This document shows, in pieces, positions 1 to 5,702 of a DNA stretch of 5,702 nt. Numbering within the stretch: position 1 is the stretch's first letter; each line of letters opens with the position of its first letter. Source of the DNA: Bacteroidales bacterium UBA4353 (GTDB lineage Bacteria > Bacteroidota > Bacteroidia > Bacteroidales > Paludibacteraceae); NCBI GenBank assembly GCA_002394025.1, contig DGSV01000037.1, positions 1 through 5,702 of the forward strand, given 5' to 3'. A program made the translations under genes and the position numbers. A model generated the notes under the pieces. It was not told the DNA's origin, ran no database searches, and saw nothing but the letters and a program-made list of their open reading frames with translations.

Positions 1-1350
1 CGCAAAATACCGACCTTGTATGCCCGCTCGCGCCTGGTGCATAATTCTGATATCTTGCCGTCAGACACCACCGATGAGAAGTTCGCTAATGCTACCGATA
101 GCGTAATCCTCAGTATCAGCAAGACACGTTTCATGCGTTTTTTGTCATTTGCCGGCACTACATTGCTCACATATCACATGCCGGCAGGTTATGTTGATGT
201 TGGTGATATCTTTCAGTTGTTTTCTTTTAATAAGCAGGAGCGTTTTCGTATCGGCATACCGCTTCGCACCAGTGAGCGTTTGATGAGGGATTGGGTAATA
301 GGTGGTTATGTTGCTTACGGATTTCGCGACCGCGGTTGGAAGTATAGCGCCTATGTGCAGTACCAGACTCCCACAGAGTTGCGTCATCTTGTCGGTGTCA
401 GGGTCACTGACGACTATGGTCGCATAGGGCAGCATACTTTTCAGTATTTTCTGCTTGAAAATCGCCGTGGGCGAGGTTTTGGAGATTTGACTACTTCACT
501 ACTCAATTTCATGGCAAAGACTGCTGATTATAATCCACACCGCCATGTTACGCTCTATACCATGCACGACATCACACCTAACATCGAGCTTAATGCGGAA
601 CTCAATATCGGTCAGACGGCAATGGGTGCATTCGATGACGAGGGATTGTATGTGTATCATAAATATGGTCAGTATGAATATTTTAACCATCATACTGCCT
701 TGCTTTCCATGCGTTTCAGTTTTGACGACCGTAAGTTGCGCATACATCAACAGCGTATCTACTTATATGGCAAGAAACCTGTTATCAGCCTCGGTGCTGA
801 ATTGGGATTGTATCAGCTTTGTAGTCAGCGCTACAGGGTTTACGCCCGGCTTCATGCCACTTTGCAGCAAAATATCTCGGCCGGAATGGCGGGCAGGATA
901 CATTATGCCCTGCAGGTGGGCAGGATAATAGGTGCGGTGCCATATCCTCTGCTCAATGCCTTCTATGGCAACGAGACATATTCCTTTGACCGCTATCGAC
1001 TTACGTTGCTCAATAATTTTCATTATACTGCGGATACCTATGCTGAGTTGCATGTACTATGGAATATGCAGGGCTTGTTATTTAATGTTATTCCGGGTAT
1101 CAATCGTCTCAAACTCCGTGAGTTGATAGTTTTCAAAGCCGCGTACGGCACTCTCAAACAGCATCATGCCGACGTCATACCCTTTCCTGTCGATTATCAG
1201 GAAATGAAAAAGCCTTATGCTGAGGCGGGCTTTGGCATAGGTAATATCCTTAGTGTTGCTGATTTGCTGTTTGTATGGCGTCTCACTAACCGTTCTGACC
1301 ATTCTTCGCCAACTTGGGGTGTGCGTTTCCGCCTGCATCTCGACTTATAG
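1..1350 (+). CDS. DUF5686 family predicted outer-membrane protein, C-terminal part (5' end outside window)
   Basis: The reading frame is open from base 1 (first codons R-K-I-P-T) to the TAG stop at 1348-1350, giving 449 visible residues. The TTG at 16 is an internal codon, not the start. Family members are usually about 800-870 residues, with a signal peptide and a carboxypeptidase-regulatory-like beta-sandwich domain before the DUF5686 region, so roughly the first half is missing here. The visible part matches the family C-terminus as I remember it: PYPLLNAFYGNETYSFDRY near residues 315-333, then MQGLLFNVIPGINRLKLRE, and a final AGFGIGNIL...VWRL block. Many short stretches alternate aromatic or hydrophobic residues with polar ones, as expected for outer-membrane beta-strands, but I cannot prove a barrel. 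Biochemical function is unknown. The gene converges on malQ, with the long palindrome between them. Family assignment is fairly sure; the cell location is inferred. Confidence 0.85.
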   Translation, partial: RKIPTLYARSRLVHNSDILPSDTTDEKFANATDSVILSISKTRFMRFLSFAGTTLLTYHMPAGYVDVGDIFQLFSFNKQERFRIGIPLRTSERLMRDWVIGGYVAYGFRDRGWKYSAYVQYQTPTELRHLVGVRVTDDYGRIGQHTFQYFLLENRRGRGFGDLTTSLLNFMAKTADYNPHRHVTLYTMHDITPNIELNAELNIGQTAMGAFDDEGLYVYHKYGQYEYFNHHTALLSMRFSFDDRKLRIHQQRIYLYGKKPVISLGAELGLYQLCSQRYRVYARLHATLQQNISAGMAGRIHYALQVGRIIGAVPYPLLNAFYGNETYSFDRYRLTLLNNFHYTADTYAELHVLWNMQGLLFNVIPGINRLKLRELIVFKAAYGTLKQHHADVIPFPVDYQEMKKPYAEAGFGIGNILSVADLLFVWRLTNRSDHSSPTWGVRFRLHLDL

Positions 1351-1352
1351 GA

Positions 1353-1412
1353 ACTCATTTATACCAACAAGAGCCGGCACACGTGTGTCGGCTCTTGTTG
1401 GTATAAATGAGT
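1353..1412. terminator. 60-bp near-perfect palindrome, probable bidirectional terminator
   Basis: Bases 1353-1380 are the reverse complement of 1385-1412 except for one pair (G1377 opposite T1388), and the central bases ACGT at 1381-1384 are themselves palindromic. In RNA this gives a 28-bp stem with a 4-base loop. The inner stem is GC-rich (AGAGCCGGCAC) and the outer part AT-rich. It lies 2 bases after the DUF5686 stop and 9 bases beyond the malQ stop, so it can serve both convergent genes. In the plus-strand transcript the odd pair is a G-U wobble; in the malQ transcript it is a C-A mismatch. Neither side has a real T-run (the plus side reads ATTATTGATTTATC), so it is not a textbook intrinsic terminator. 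It could instead be an RNA processing or 3'-end-stabilising hairpin. Confidence 0.75.
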
Positions 1413-1421
1413 ATTATTGAT

Positions 1422-4100
1422 TTATCTTCTGATATCTATCAGTTCATACATCTGACGTGTAAAGTCTTTGTCAGCCACAAGGTCTTCGAGCGTGAGGTGC
1501 ATGCGATAGCACCAGAAGTTGTCGGGATTGTCCGGTACGTTGATACGTTCCGCGTTGGGGTCCTGTAGGCGTACCCTGCCGTTTACCGCGAGCCAATCCT
1601 GCAGTGGCAGTATGACCCACATGGCGGGGCTGTAGATATGCTGCTTGACGATAGCTTCTGCTATTTCCGGTGTGCAATGTTCCGGAGCTTCGCCCCACCA
1701 GCCCATCACGTAGTTGTAGTAGCGCTGTGTGCGTCCGCGGTCTTCTTCCCACCAGGCTCTTAGCGGGTTGGTGTCGTGGGTGCCTGTGGTGCATACAGAG
1801 AGGTATGGCGCGTCGTTGGGGTGTCCGAATTCTATGCGCGGGTTCTTGGGCATACGTTGTATTTCCAGCGAGAGGATCTGCAGGGCATGCATCACGTCAG
1901 GCACACATTCCGGCACCATACCGAGGTCTTCACCGCATACGAGCATATCCGTGGAAGATACCAGAGTTGGCAGTTTGCGCATTGCCGACTGTTTCCAGAA
2001 GTCGTTATGCCTGTGGTAGAAGAAGTCGTTATAGAGTTGGCTGAGCAGCCATTTGTCGTAATCCGACAATTCTTTGTATGTACGGCTTTGCATCATGGAG
2101 ATACGCGGATGCAGGCGGTTGGGGTCGTGAATGTCGCGCACGAACAGCACTTCGCAATGGAGTTCGTAGAGGCAATTACGGATATACAGGCTTTCGTCGT
2201 CATTGAGGTTGTGTTCTTTGAAATAGGCTTCAACCTTGCGCTGTGTGTCAAACTGCTCGCGGAAGCGCAACATTTCATAGCCGCTATCTTCGAAGAATGT
2301 TTCTTTGACTTGCATCCATCTGTCGCCGAACATCTGCTGTATGAACCATGGGCGTATGTATGGTCTGAGCATTCTGTCTTCGCTGAGTTGTATGCCTTTT
2401 TCGCGCAGTTCGTCAATGGTGTATGGCAGTGCCGGTGAGAAGCATCCTGTCAGTCCCCATACGGCGCTCTTGGGCATCTCCCAGATGCGGAAGAAGCCGA
2501 GGATATGGTCTATGCGGTATGCGTCGAAATATTTGCTCATGACTTGGAAGCGACGGCGCCACCATGCGTAGTTGTCTTTTGCCATGACGTCCCAGTTATA
2601 TGTTGGGAAGCCCCAGTTCTGTCCGCTGATTGAGAAGTCGTCGGGTGGCGCTCCGGCAGAGCATTGCAGGTTGAAAAGTGTGGGGTACATCCACGCGTCA
2701 ACGCTATTGGGACTGATGCCAATGGGTATGTCGCCCTTGATAGCCACTCCGCGGCTGTGAACGTAATCCACGGCGTCACGCAGCTGGCGGTCAAGCATAT
2801 ACTGCACCCAGAAATGAATAGCTATCTTGTCATAGTCTTTGTTCTTTGGGTTGCACAATGTTTCCACGTCTTGCGGGCGGTATTTTTTGTATTTGGGCCA
2901 TTGGCGATAATCGGGGGTGCCGTATTCGTCGCGCAGGTAGGAGAAAACGGCGTATGGCGCCAACCATACTTTGTTGTCATCATACCAGCGTTTATAGTCT
3001 GCCGAGGCGAAGACTTTCTTGCTCACAGCCGGATACATAGAGCGCAGGAAGAACCACTTCTCGTCCACTACTGTCTGATAGTCGGTGATGTTTAGTGAGT
3101 TGAGTTCCTGTTTTCGAGCGTCGTAACGTTCTTTGAGTCCAAGGGCATTGAGGTCTCCGCAGTCGTCGAGGTGTATGTAGAGCGGGTTCAGCGCGAATAC
3201 CGACACTGCGTTATAGGGGTATGAGTCCTTAAAGGTGTGTAGCAGCGTAGTGTCGTTGATAGGCAGTGTCTGAATCATTTTCTGCCCTGTTGCCGCCGCC
3301 CAGTCGGCAAGCATTTTCAGGTCATGGAACTCTCCTGTTCCGAAGTCCGTTTGGCTGCGCAGACTGAAGATAGGCACTGCCACTCCCGCGCCGCGCCATG
3401 AGCCTTGCGTATAACGGAAATTAACATCGCAGAGCATGACTCGCGAGCGTGACGGCAGATTGCAGGCACGACGATTATCGCCCCATTCCATGTCTATGAC
3501 ATTGCCCGTGGATACGTCATATATGACGTATTTGTATTCAAATTCTGTAGGTGACTCGGCTGAAGCATGAAGGGTTATGCTACCCCTCCATACGGGGTAT
3601 TCTCCGCCATCGAGGATGAGTTTGTGGTTCATGTCCCACAATCCCAGTTCGGGAATGTTTCCTACTACGGCAACACCCTGTCCGCGTTCCACGCGCGGGA
3701 TGTTAATGATGAACTCCACATTGGCACGTGCTGATAGCTTTACGCGTTTTTTCTCGCGGCTGAATAGTGCTCCCACGAAGGCTTTGCTGCCATAGGTGTG
3801 ATCCAGAGTGAGGTCGCGCCAGTGGTCGCGGATTTCGATGTCGGAACTGCCGGCGAGGCGCAGCACACGTTCGTGACCTTGTTCGTAGAGAAAATAACCA
3901 TCAGTATGGCGAACAGCGTAACGGTATGATAGTGTGTCAGAATCTCCGGGCATCTCTATCATGGCATGCCAATGCTCGCCATCGGAGCATGACATGACAA
4001 GAGGACGCTTTTCGGTCCATTGGTGAACACCATCGTTACCAACAATGCACAACTCCTGACCCCAATAGGTCCGGTAGCTGATAGTAAATACTAATTTCAT
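1422..4100 (-). CDS. malQ: 4-alpha-glucanotransferase (amylomaltase), GH77 with two N-terminal CBM20 domains, DPE2-like
   Basis: This enzyme moves alpha-1,4-glucan segments between maltodextrins and to glucose, in cytoplasmic maltose and starch breakdown. No signal peptide is seen. The 892 residues hold two starch-binding CBM20-like domains (about 1-105 and 126-230; the second has VVGNIPELGLWD around W155), then a GH77 barrel from about 235. Motifs include GDIPIG (456-461) and SAGAPPDDFS with GQNWGFPTYNW (481-503). The catalytic residues fit nucleophile D531 (YRIDH), acid/base E724 (CGEDLG) and stabiliser D776 (GTHD). D531 and E724 are 193 residues apart, against about 48 in E. coli MalQ, while E724 to D776 is 52 in both. 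This shows an insertion of about 145 residues, the hallmark of plant DPE2 and its bacterial relatives. The ATG at 4100 is chosen because the first CBM20 begins immediately after it. It has its own promoter and converges on the DUF5686 gene. Confidence 0.96.
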   Translation of the reverse strand: MKLVFTISYRTYWGQELCIVGNDGVHQWTEKRPLVMSCSDGEHWHAMIEMPGDSDTLSYRYAVRHTDGYFLYEQGHERVLRLAGSSDIEIRDHWRDLTLDHTYGSKAFVGALFSREKKRVKLSARANVEFIINIPRVERGQGVAVVGNIPELGLWDMNHKLILDGGEYPVWRGSITLHASAESPTEFEYKYVIYDVSTGNVIDMEWGDNRRACNLPSRSRVMLCDVNFRYTQGSWRGAGVAVPIFSLRSQTDFGTGEFHDLKMLADWAAATGQKMIQTLPINDTTLLHTFKDSYPYNAVSVFALNPLYIHLDDCGDLNALGLKERYDARKQELNSLNITDYQTVVDEKWFFLRSMYPAVSKKVFASADYKRWYDDNKVWLAPYAVFSYLRDEYGTPDYRQWPKYKKYRPQDVETLCNPKNKDYDKIAIHFWVQYMLDRQLRDAVDYVHSRGVAIKGDIPIGISPNSVDAWMYPTLFNLQCSAGAPPDDFSISGQNWGFPTYNWDVMAKDNYAWWRRRFQVMSKYFDAYRIDHILGFFRIWEMPKSAVWGLTGCFSPALPYTIDELREKGIQLSEDRMLRPYIRPWFIQQMFGDRWMQVKETFFEDSGYEMLRFREQFDTQRKVEAYFKEHNLNDDESLYIRNCLYELHCEVLFVRDIHDPNRLHPRISMMQSRTYKELSDYDKWLLSQLYNDFFYHRHNDFWKQSAMRKLPTLVSSTDMLVCGEDLGMVPECVPDVMHALQILSLEIQRMPKNPRIEFGHPNDAPYLSVCTTGTHDTNPLRAWWEEDRGRTQRYYNYVMGWWGEAPEHCTPEIAEAIVKQHIYSPAMWVILPLQDWLAVNGRVRLQDPNAERINVPDNPDNFWCYRMHLTLEDLVADKDFTRQMYELIDIRR

Positions 4101-4138
4101 TATAAACTAAAATTTTTTGTTTTTCAAGGCATTAAAGA

Positions 4139-4176
4139 CGTTGTCGATATCGCGTATACTGATACGCATAACAACG
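4139..4176 (-). promoter_or_regulatory. Stem-loop at the predicted 5' end of the malQ leader
   Basis: Two nested inverted repeats are visible. The outer arms are CGTTGT (4139-4144) and ACAACG (4171-4176). The inner arms are GCGTAT (4152-4157) and ATACGC (4162-4167) around the 4-base loop ACTG, with an uneven internal loop of 7 and 3 bases between the stems. The promoter -7 element lies just upstream (4183-4190), so the structure would sit at or within a few bases of the mRNA 5' end, about 40 bases before the start codon. It could be an RNA hairpin that protects the 5' end, or in DNA form an operator for a maltose-responsive regulator. No known riboswitch class is recognised. The repeats are seen directly; the role is inferred. 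Confidence 0.45.
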
Positions 4177-4182
4177 CATTTA

Positions 4183-4213
4183 CAAATATAAAAAAAATCT
4201 GGCAATGCAACAA
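4183..4213 (-). promoter_or_regulatory. Bacteroidota-type promoter for malQ (-7 and -33 elements)
   Basis: On the minus strand, bases 4190-4182 read TATATTTGT, a perfect match to the Bacteroidota -7 consensus TAnnTTTGY used by the primary sigma factor of that phylum. A TTG at 4213-4211 lies 20 bases upstream, in the usual range for the -33 element; a second TTG at 4210-4208 leaves only 17. The expected start of transcription is near 4176-4179, giving a malQ leader of about 75-80 bases. The leader next to the ATG is AT-rich with no Shine-Dalgarno sequence, normal for this phylum. It lies in the 138-bp gap between the HD gene and malQ. Confidence 0.6.
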
Positions 4214-4238
4214 TCGTTTCGTAGTAAAAAAATGTCAT

Positions 4239-4781
4239 TTAGGAAAACATTTCGTGCCAAATATCGAATCTGTGTACGCTTTCTTCACCAAATTTGGCAA
4301 GACTTTTTCTGACTTCTTCTGCGGTTTTGGTATGTTGCAGATTAGTTTTTGAGAAAAATTTGTCGCTATAGCATATAATTTTCTCTTCTATCGTTTCCGG
4401 CGAGAAGTCTTTTTTGGGTAGTGGGAGGTGCTGCTGTTCTATCATTTGCATTGTTATTCCCGTTCCTGTATGTCTTTCCGCAATCCGCGCGTATGTCTCA
4501 TACCCTTCTTCGCGCAGCAGTTCGGCTCCCAGCCTGCCGTGCAGTATATACCTATGCGTACCATGGCACCCTATGCCCGGCGCGTCGCAGAATACTATGC
4601 CTATGTCGTGAAGCATTGAGCCGTTGTCAAGAATTTCCGTGTCGGCATGCAGTTCGGGGTGGTGTGCGGCAACGGATAGCGCCATATCGCGCACTGACGT
4701 GCTATGACGTATGAGGATTTCTTTCAACTCGGGATTATCATCGTAGTAGGAATCGATGATGCGCTGTACAAAATCATTCAT
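4239..4781 (-). CDS. HD-domain metal-dependent phosphohydrolase, uncharacterised (HDIG, TIGR00295-like)
   Basis: This 180-residue, probably cytoplasmic protein is one HD domain. Candidate metal ligands are in the order expected for a two-metal HD site: H26 (RHSTS), H58-D59 (LHDIG), H81 (ILHGRLGAELLRE), H104 (ERHTGTG) and D140 (YSDKFF). From memory, the HG..GAELLRE, ERHTGTG and P(E)T.EEKI..(Y/H)(S/A)D blocks resemble TIGR00295, a conserved HD family without assigned function. Length and ligand order also recall the YqeK Ap4A hydrolases, but those carry a different motif around the HD pair. The likely chemistry is hydrolysis of a phosphoester or nucleotide; the substrate cannot be read from sequence. 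The C-terminal tail (about 150-180) has no recognised motif. The ATG at 4781 is preceded only by a weak GGA. The gene follows trmD by 57 bp with no terminator between, so cotranscription is likely. Confidence 0.88.
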   Translation of the reverse strand: MNDFVQRIIDSYYDDNPELKEILIRHSTSVRDMALSVAAHHPELHADTEILDNGSMLHDIGIVFCDAPGIGCHGTHRYILHGRLGAELLREEGYETYARIAERHTGTGITMQMIEQQHLPLPKKDFSPETIEEKIICYSDKFFSKTNLQHTKTAEEVRKSLAKFGEESVHRFDIWHEMFS

Positions 4782-4838
4782 GTTCCGTTGATTTAGTATT
4801 GATATTTTTTTTGAGTACTTTGTTACGTGTTACGGTGT

Positions 4839-5528
4839 TTATTGTTCTTCTTCGAGAAGTTGAGGTCTGAGCAATCGTGTTCTTATCAGTGCTTGCTCAT
4901 GTTCCCAGTCCATAATTTTCGCCTCGTTTCCGCTGAGCAGTATTTCCGGCACCTGCCATCCTTTATATTCCGCGGGTCGCGTATATACCGGAGGCGCCAA
5001 CAGGTTGTCCTGATAGCAGTCCGTCAGCGCCGACTGTTCATCGCTCATGGCGCCCGGCAGCAGACGTATCACAGCATCGGTAATAACCGCTGCAGGCAAC
5101 TCACCTCCCGTAAGGACGTAATCTCCTATGGTGATTTCACGCGTCACCAAGTGTTCGCGAATACGGTGATCTATGCCTTTGTAGTGACCGCAGAGCAATA
5201 TCAAATTGTGGTTTAGACTGAGATGATTGGCCACCGACTGCGTAAAAGGTTCGCCATCAGGACTCATGTATATTATATCGTCATAATCCCTTTCATCCTT
5301 AAGAGCGCTGATAGCCCTGTCAATGGGCTCTATCTGCATCACCATTCCTGCCGAGAAACCAAAAGCGTAGTCATCAATACGGTGGTGCTTGACGTCGGTG
5401 CTGTAGTCGCGCAAGTTATGAACCACGACTTGTGCCAGACCTTTATCGATGGCGCGTCGTATAATGGAATGCCCGAGAGGACTTTCCAGCAGTTCGGGTA
5501 CGGCGGAGAGAATATCAATACGAAGCAT
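4839..5528 (-). CDS. trmD: tRNA (guanine-37-N1)-methyltransferase TrmD
   Basis: TrmD transfers a methyl group from S-adenosylmethionine to N1 of G37, next to the anticodon, in tRNAs reading CUN, CCN and CGG codons; this prevents +1 frameshifting. The 229 residues include the SPOUT trefoil-knot signature: LLCGHYKGIDHRI (111-123) and ITIGDYVLTGGELPA (132-146). Aligned by eye to E. coli TrmD, R155 matches R154 and D170 matches catalytic D169, and YTRP (182-185) and LLSGNEA (197-203) are conserved. It is shorter than the E. coli protein (about 255), mainly at the C-terminus. The loop usually PYGGGPGM in E. coli reads AFGFSAGM here (55-62). The ATG at 5528 starts directly at the conserved first beta-strand (RIDIL). 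The usual proteobacterial partners rpsP, rimM and rplS are absent. No convincing promoter is seen in the 96 bases between this start and the upstream terminator. Confidence 0.97.
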   Translation of the reverse strand: MLRIDILSAVPELLESPLGHSIIRRAIDKGLAQVVVHNLRDYSTDVKHHRIDDYAFGFSAGMVMQIEPIDRAISALKDERDYDDIIYMSPDGEPFTQSVANHLSLNHNLILLCGHYKGIDHRIREHLVTREITIGDYVLTGGELPAAVITDAVIRLLPGAMSDEQSALTDCYQDNLLAPPVYTRPAEYKGWQVPEILLSGNEAKIMDWEHEQALIRTRLLRPQLLEEEQ

Positions 5529-5624
5529 ATCAGTCTATGGGTTTATGATGATTAATTGAATGATTATAGTATTTTTAGTTCCCTTAGTTTTTCTGTTTTC
5601 TATGAAAAACCAGCTTTGACAGTG

Positions 5625-5668
5625 TAAAAAAAGACACCTGACCGAGAAAAAACTCAAATCAGGTGTCT
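5625..5668 (-). terminator. Intrinsic (rho-independent) terminator of the tRNA transcript
   Basis: Read on the minus strand, a perfect 10-bp stem (AGACACCTGA with TCAGGTGTCT; plus-strand arms 5632-5641 and 5659-5668) is followed at once by a run of T. The 17-base apical part adds GAG pairing with CTC around six T, with possible T-G wobbles linking it to the main stem. The plus-strand A-run at 5626-5632 forms the U-tract. It begins 11 bases after the tRNA 3' end and separates the tRNA from trmD. Confidence 0.9.
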
Positions 5669-5678
5669 ACCACCACCG

Positions 5679-5702
5679 CGCTCCCTCTAGGACTTGAACC
5701 TA
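5679..5702 (-). tRNA. tRNA gene, 3' end only (isotype not determinable)
   Basis: On the minus strand, the window edge shows a T-loop TTCAAGT (5698-5692) flanked by TAGG and CCTAG, which form the T-stem (one base of the 5' arm is outside the window). The acceptor 3' strand AGGGAGC (5686-5680) follows, then discriminator G at 5679. The bases after it are CGG, so the CCA end is not encoded and must be added after transcription, as is common in Bacteroidota. The acceptor implies that the tRNA begins with about GCTCCCT. The anticodon lies beyond the window, so I give no amino acid. The terminator 11 bases downstream supports a real tRNA gene. Confidence 0.88.

Noticed and set aside
16..18. TTG as the start codon of the first gene
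   Set aside because: The frame is open to base 1 and the visible protein is clearly the middle and C-terminus of a longer family, so this is an internal leucine codon.
1776..2438. Open frame of 220 codons on the plus strand within malQ, and a second at 2664-3095
   Set aside because: Both lie antisense to a strongly supported GH77 gene, have no recognisable domain, and overlap its most conserved motifs; they are shadows of malQ.
4191..4238. Possible terminator after the HD gene (two T-runs on the minus strand)
   Set aside because: No stem-loop of convincing length precedes either T-run; the second run is better explained as the spacer of the malQ promoter.
4421..4714. Open frames on the plus strand opposite the HD gene
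   Set aside because: They are antisense to a gene with intact metal-binding motifs, share no recognisable family, and have no promoter or spacing that supports them.
4821..4834. Tandem 7-bp repeat TGTTACG x2 between trmD and the HD gene
   Set aside because: Only two copies in a short AT-rich gap, without symmetry or any other sign of a binding site; may be chance.
4827..5216. Open frame of 129 codons on the plus strand opposite trmD
   Set aside because: It is antisense to the conserved TrmD knot region and has no recognisable domain.
5563..5568. Perfect TATAAT (minus strand) upstream of trmD
   Set aside because: The Bacteroidota primary sigma factor does not use the E. coli -10 consensus, no matching -35 element is seen, and the DNA is AT-rich enough for a chance match.
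5575..5589. Direct repeat TTAGTT spaced by CCC in the trmD leader
   Set aside because: Two six-base copies in low-complexity DNA are weak, with no promoter to relate them to.

Overview
The window looks like chromosomal DNA from a member of the Bacteroidales (Bacteroides, Prevotella or Muribaculaceae type). Three things point there. The first gene encodes a DUF5686 protein, a family I know from Bacteroidota. The 4-alpha-glucanotransferase has the long double-CBM20 layout usual in that phylum. The only convincing promoter has the Bacteroidota -7 consensus TAnnTTTG, and no gene has a clear Shine-Dalgarno sequence. Coding DNA is of moderate GC content and the intergenic DNA is AT-rich. I cannot name a species.

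Layout. Positions 1-1350 (+) hold the 3' half of a DUF5686 gene that began before the window. A 60-bp near-perfect palindrome (1353-1412) then separates it from the convergent malQ (1422-4100, -). Upstream of malQ are a promoter and a 5'-leader stem-loop (4139-4213). Next come an HD-domain metallohydrolase gene (4239-4781, -) and trmD (4839-5528, -). The window ends with a strong intrinsic terminator (5625-5668, -) that closes a tRNA gene, of which only the 3' end is inside (5679-5702, -). No stretch over 300 bases lacks a gene.

How the genes relate. On the minus strand the order is tRNA, terminator, trmD, HD gene, malQ. The 57-bp gap between trmD and the HD gene shows no terminator or promoter, so the two are probably cotranscribed. 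malQ has its own promoter and can be expressed separately for maltodextrin and starch use. TrmD methylates G37 of tRNAs. The HD protein has a complete set of metal-binding residues but no assigned role. The DUF5686 protein is a predicted cell-envelope protein unrelated to the others.

I see no mobile element, CRISPR array, defence system, phage gene or obvious new multi-gene system. This is mostly an ordinary housekeeping region. The points most worth checking are the uncharacterised HD hydrolase beside trmD, the long palindrome between convergent genes, and the hairpin at the predicted 5' end of the malQ mRNA.
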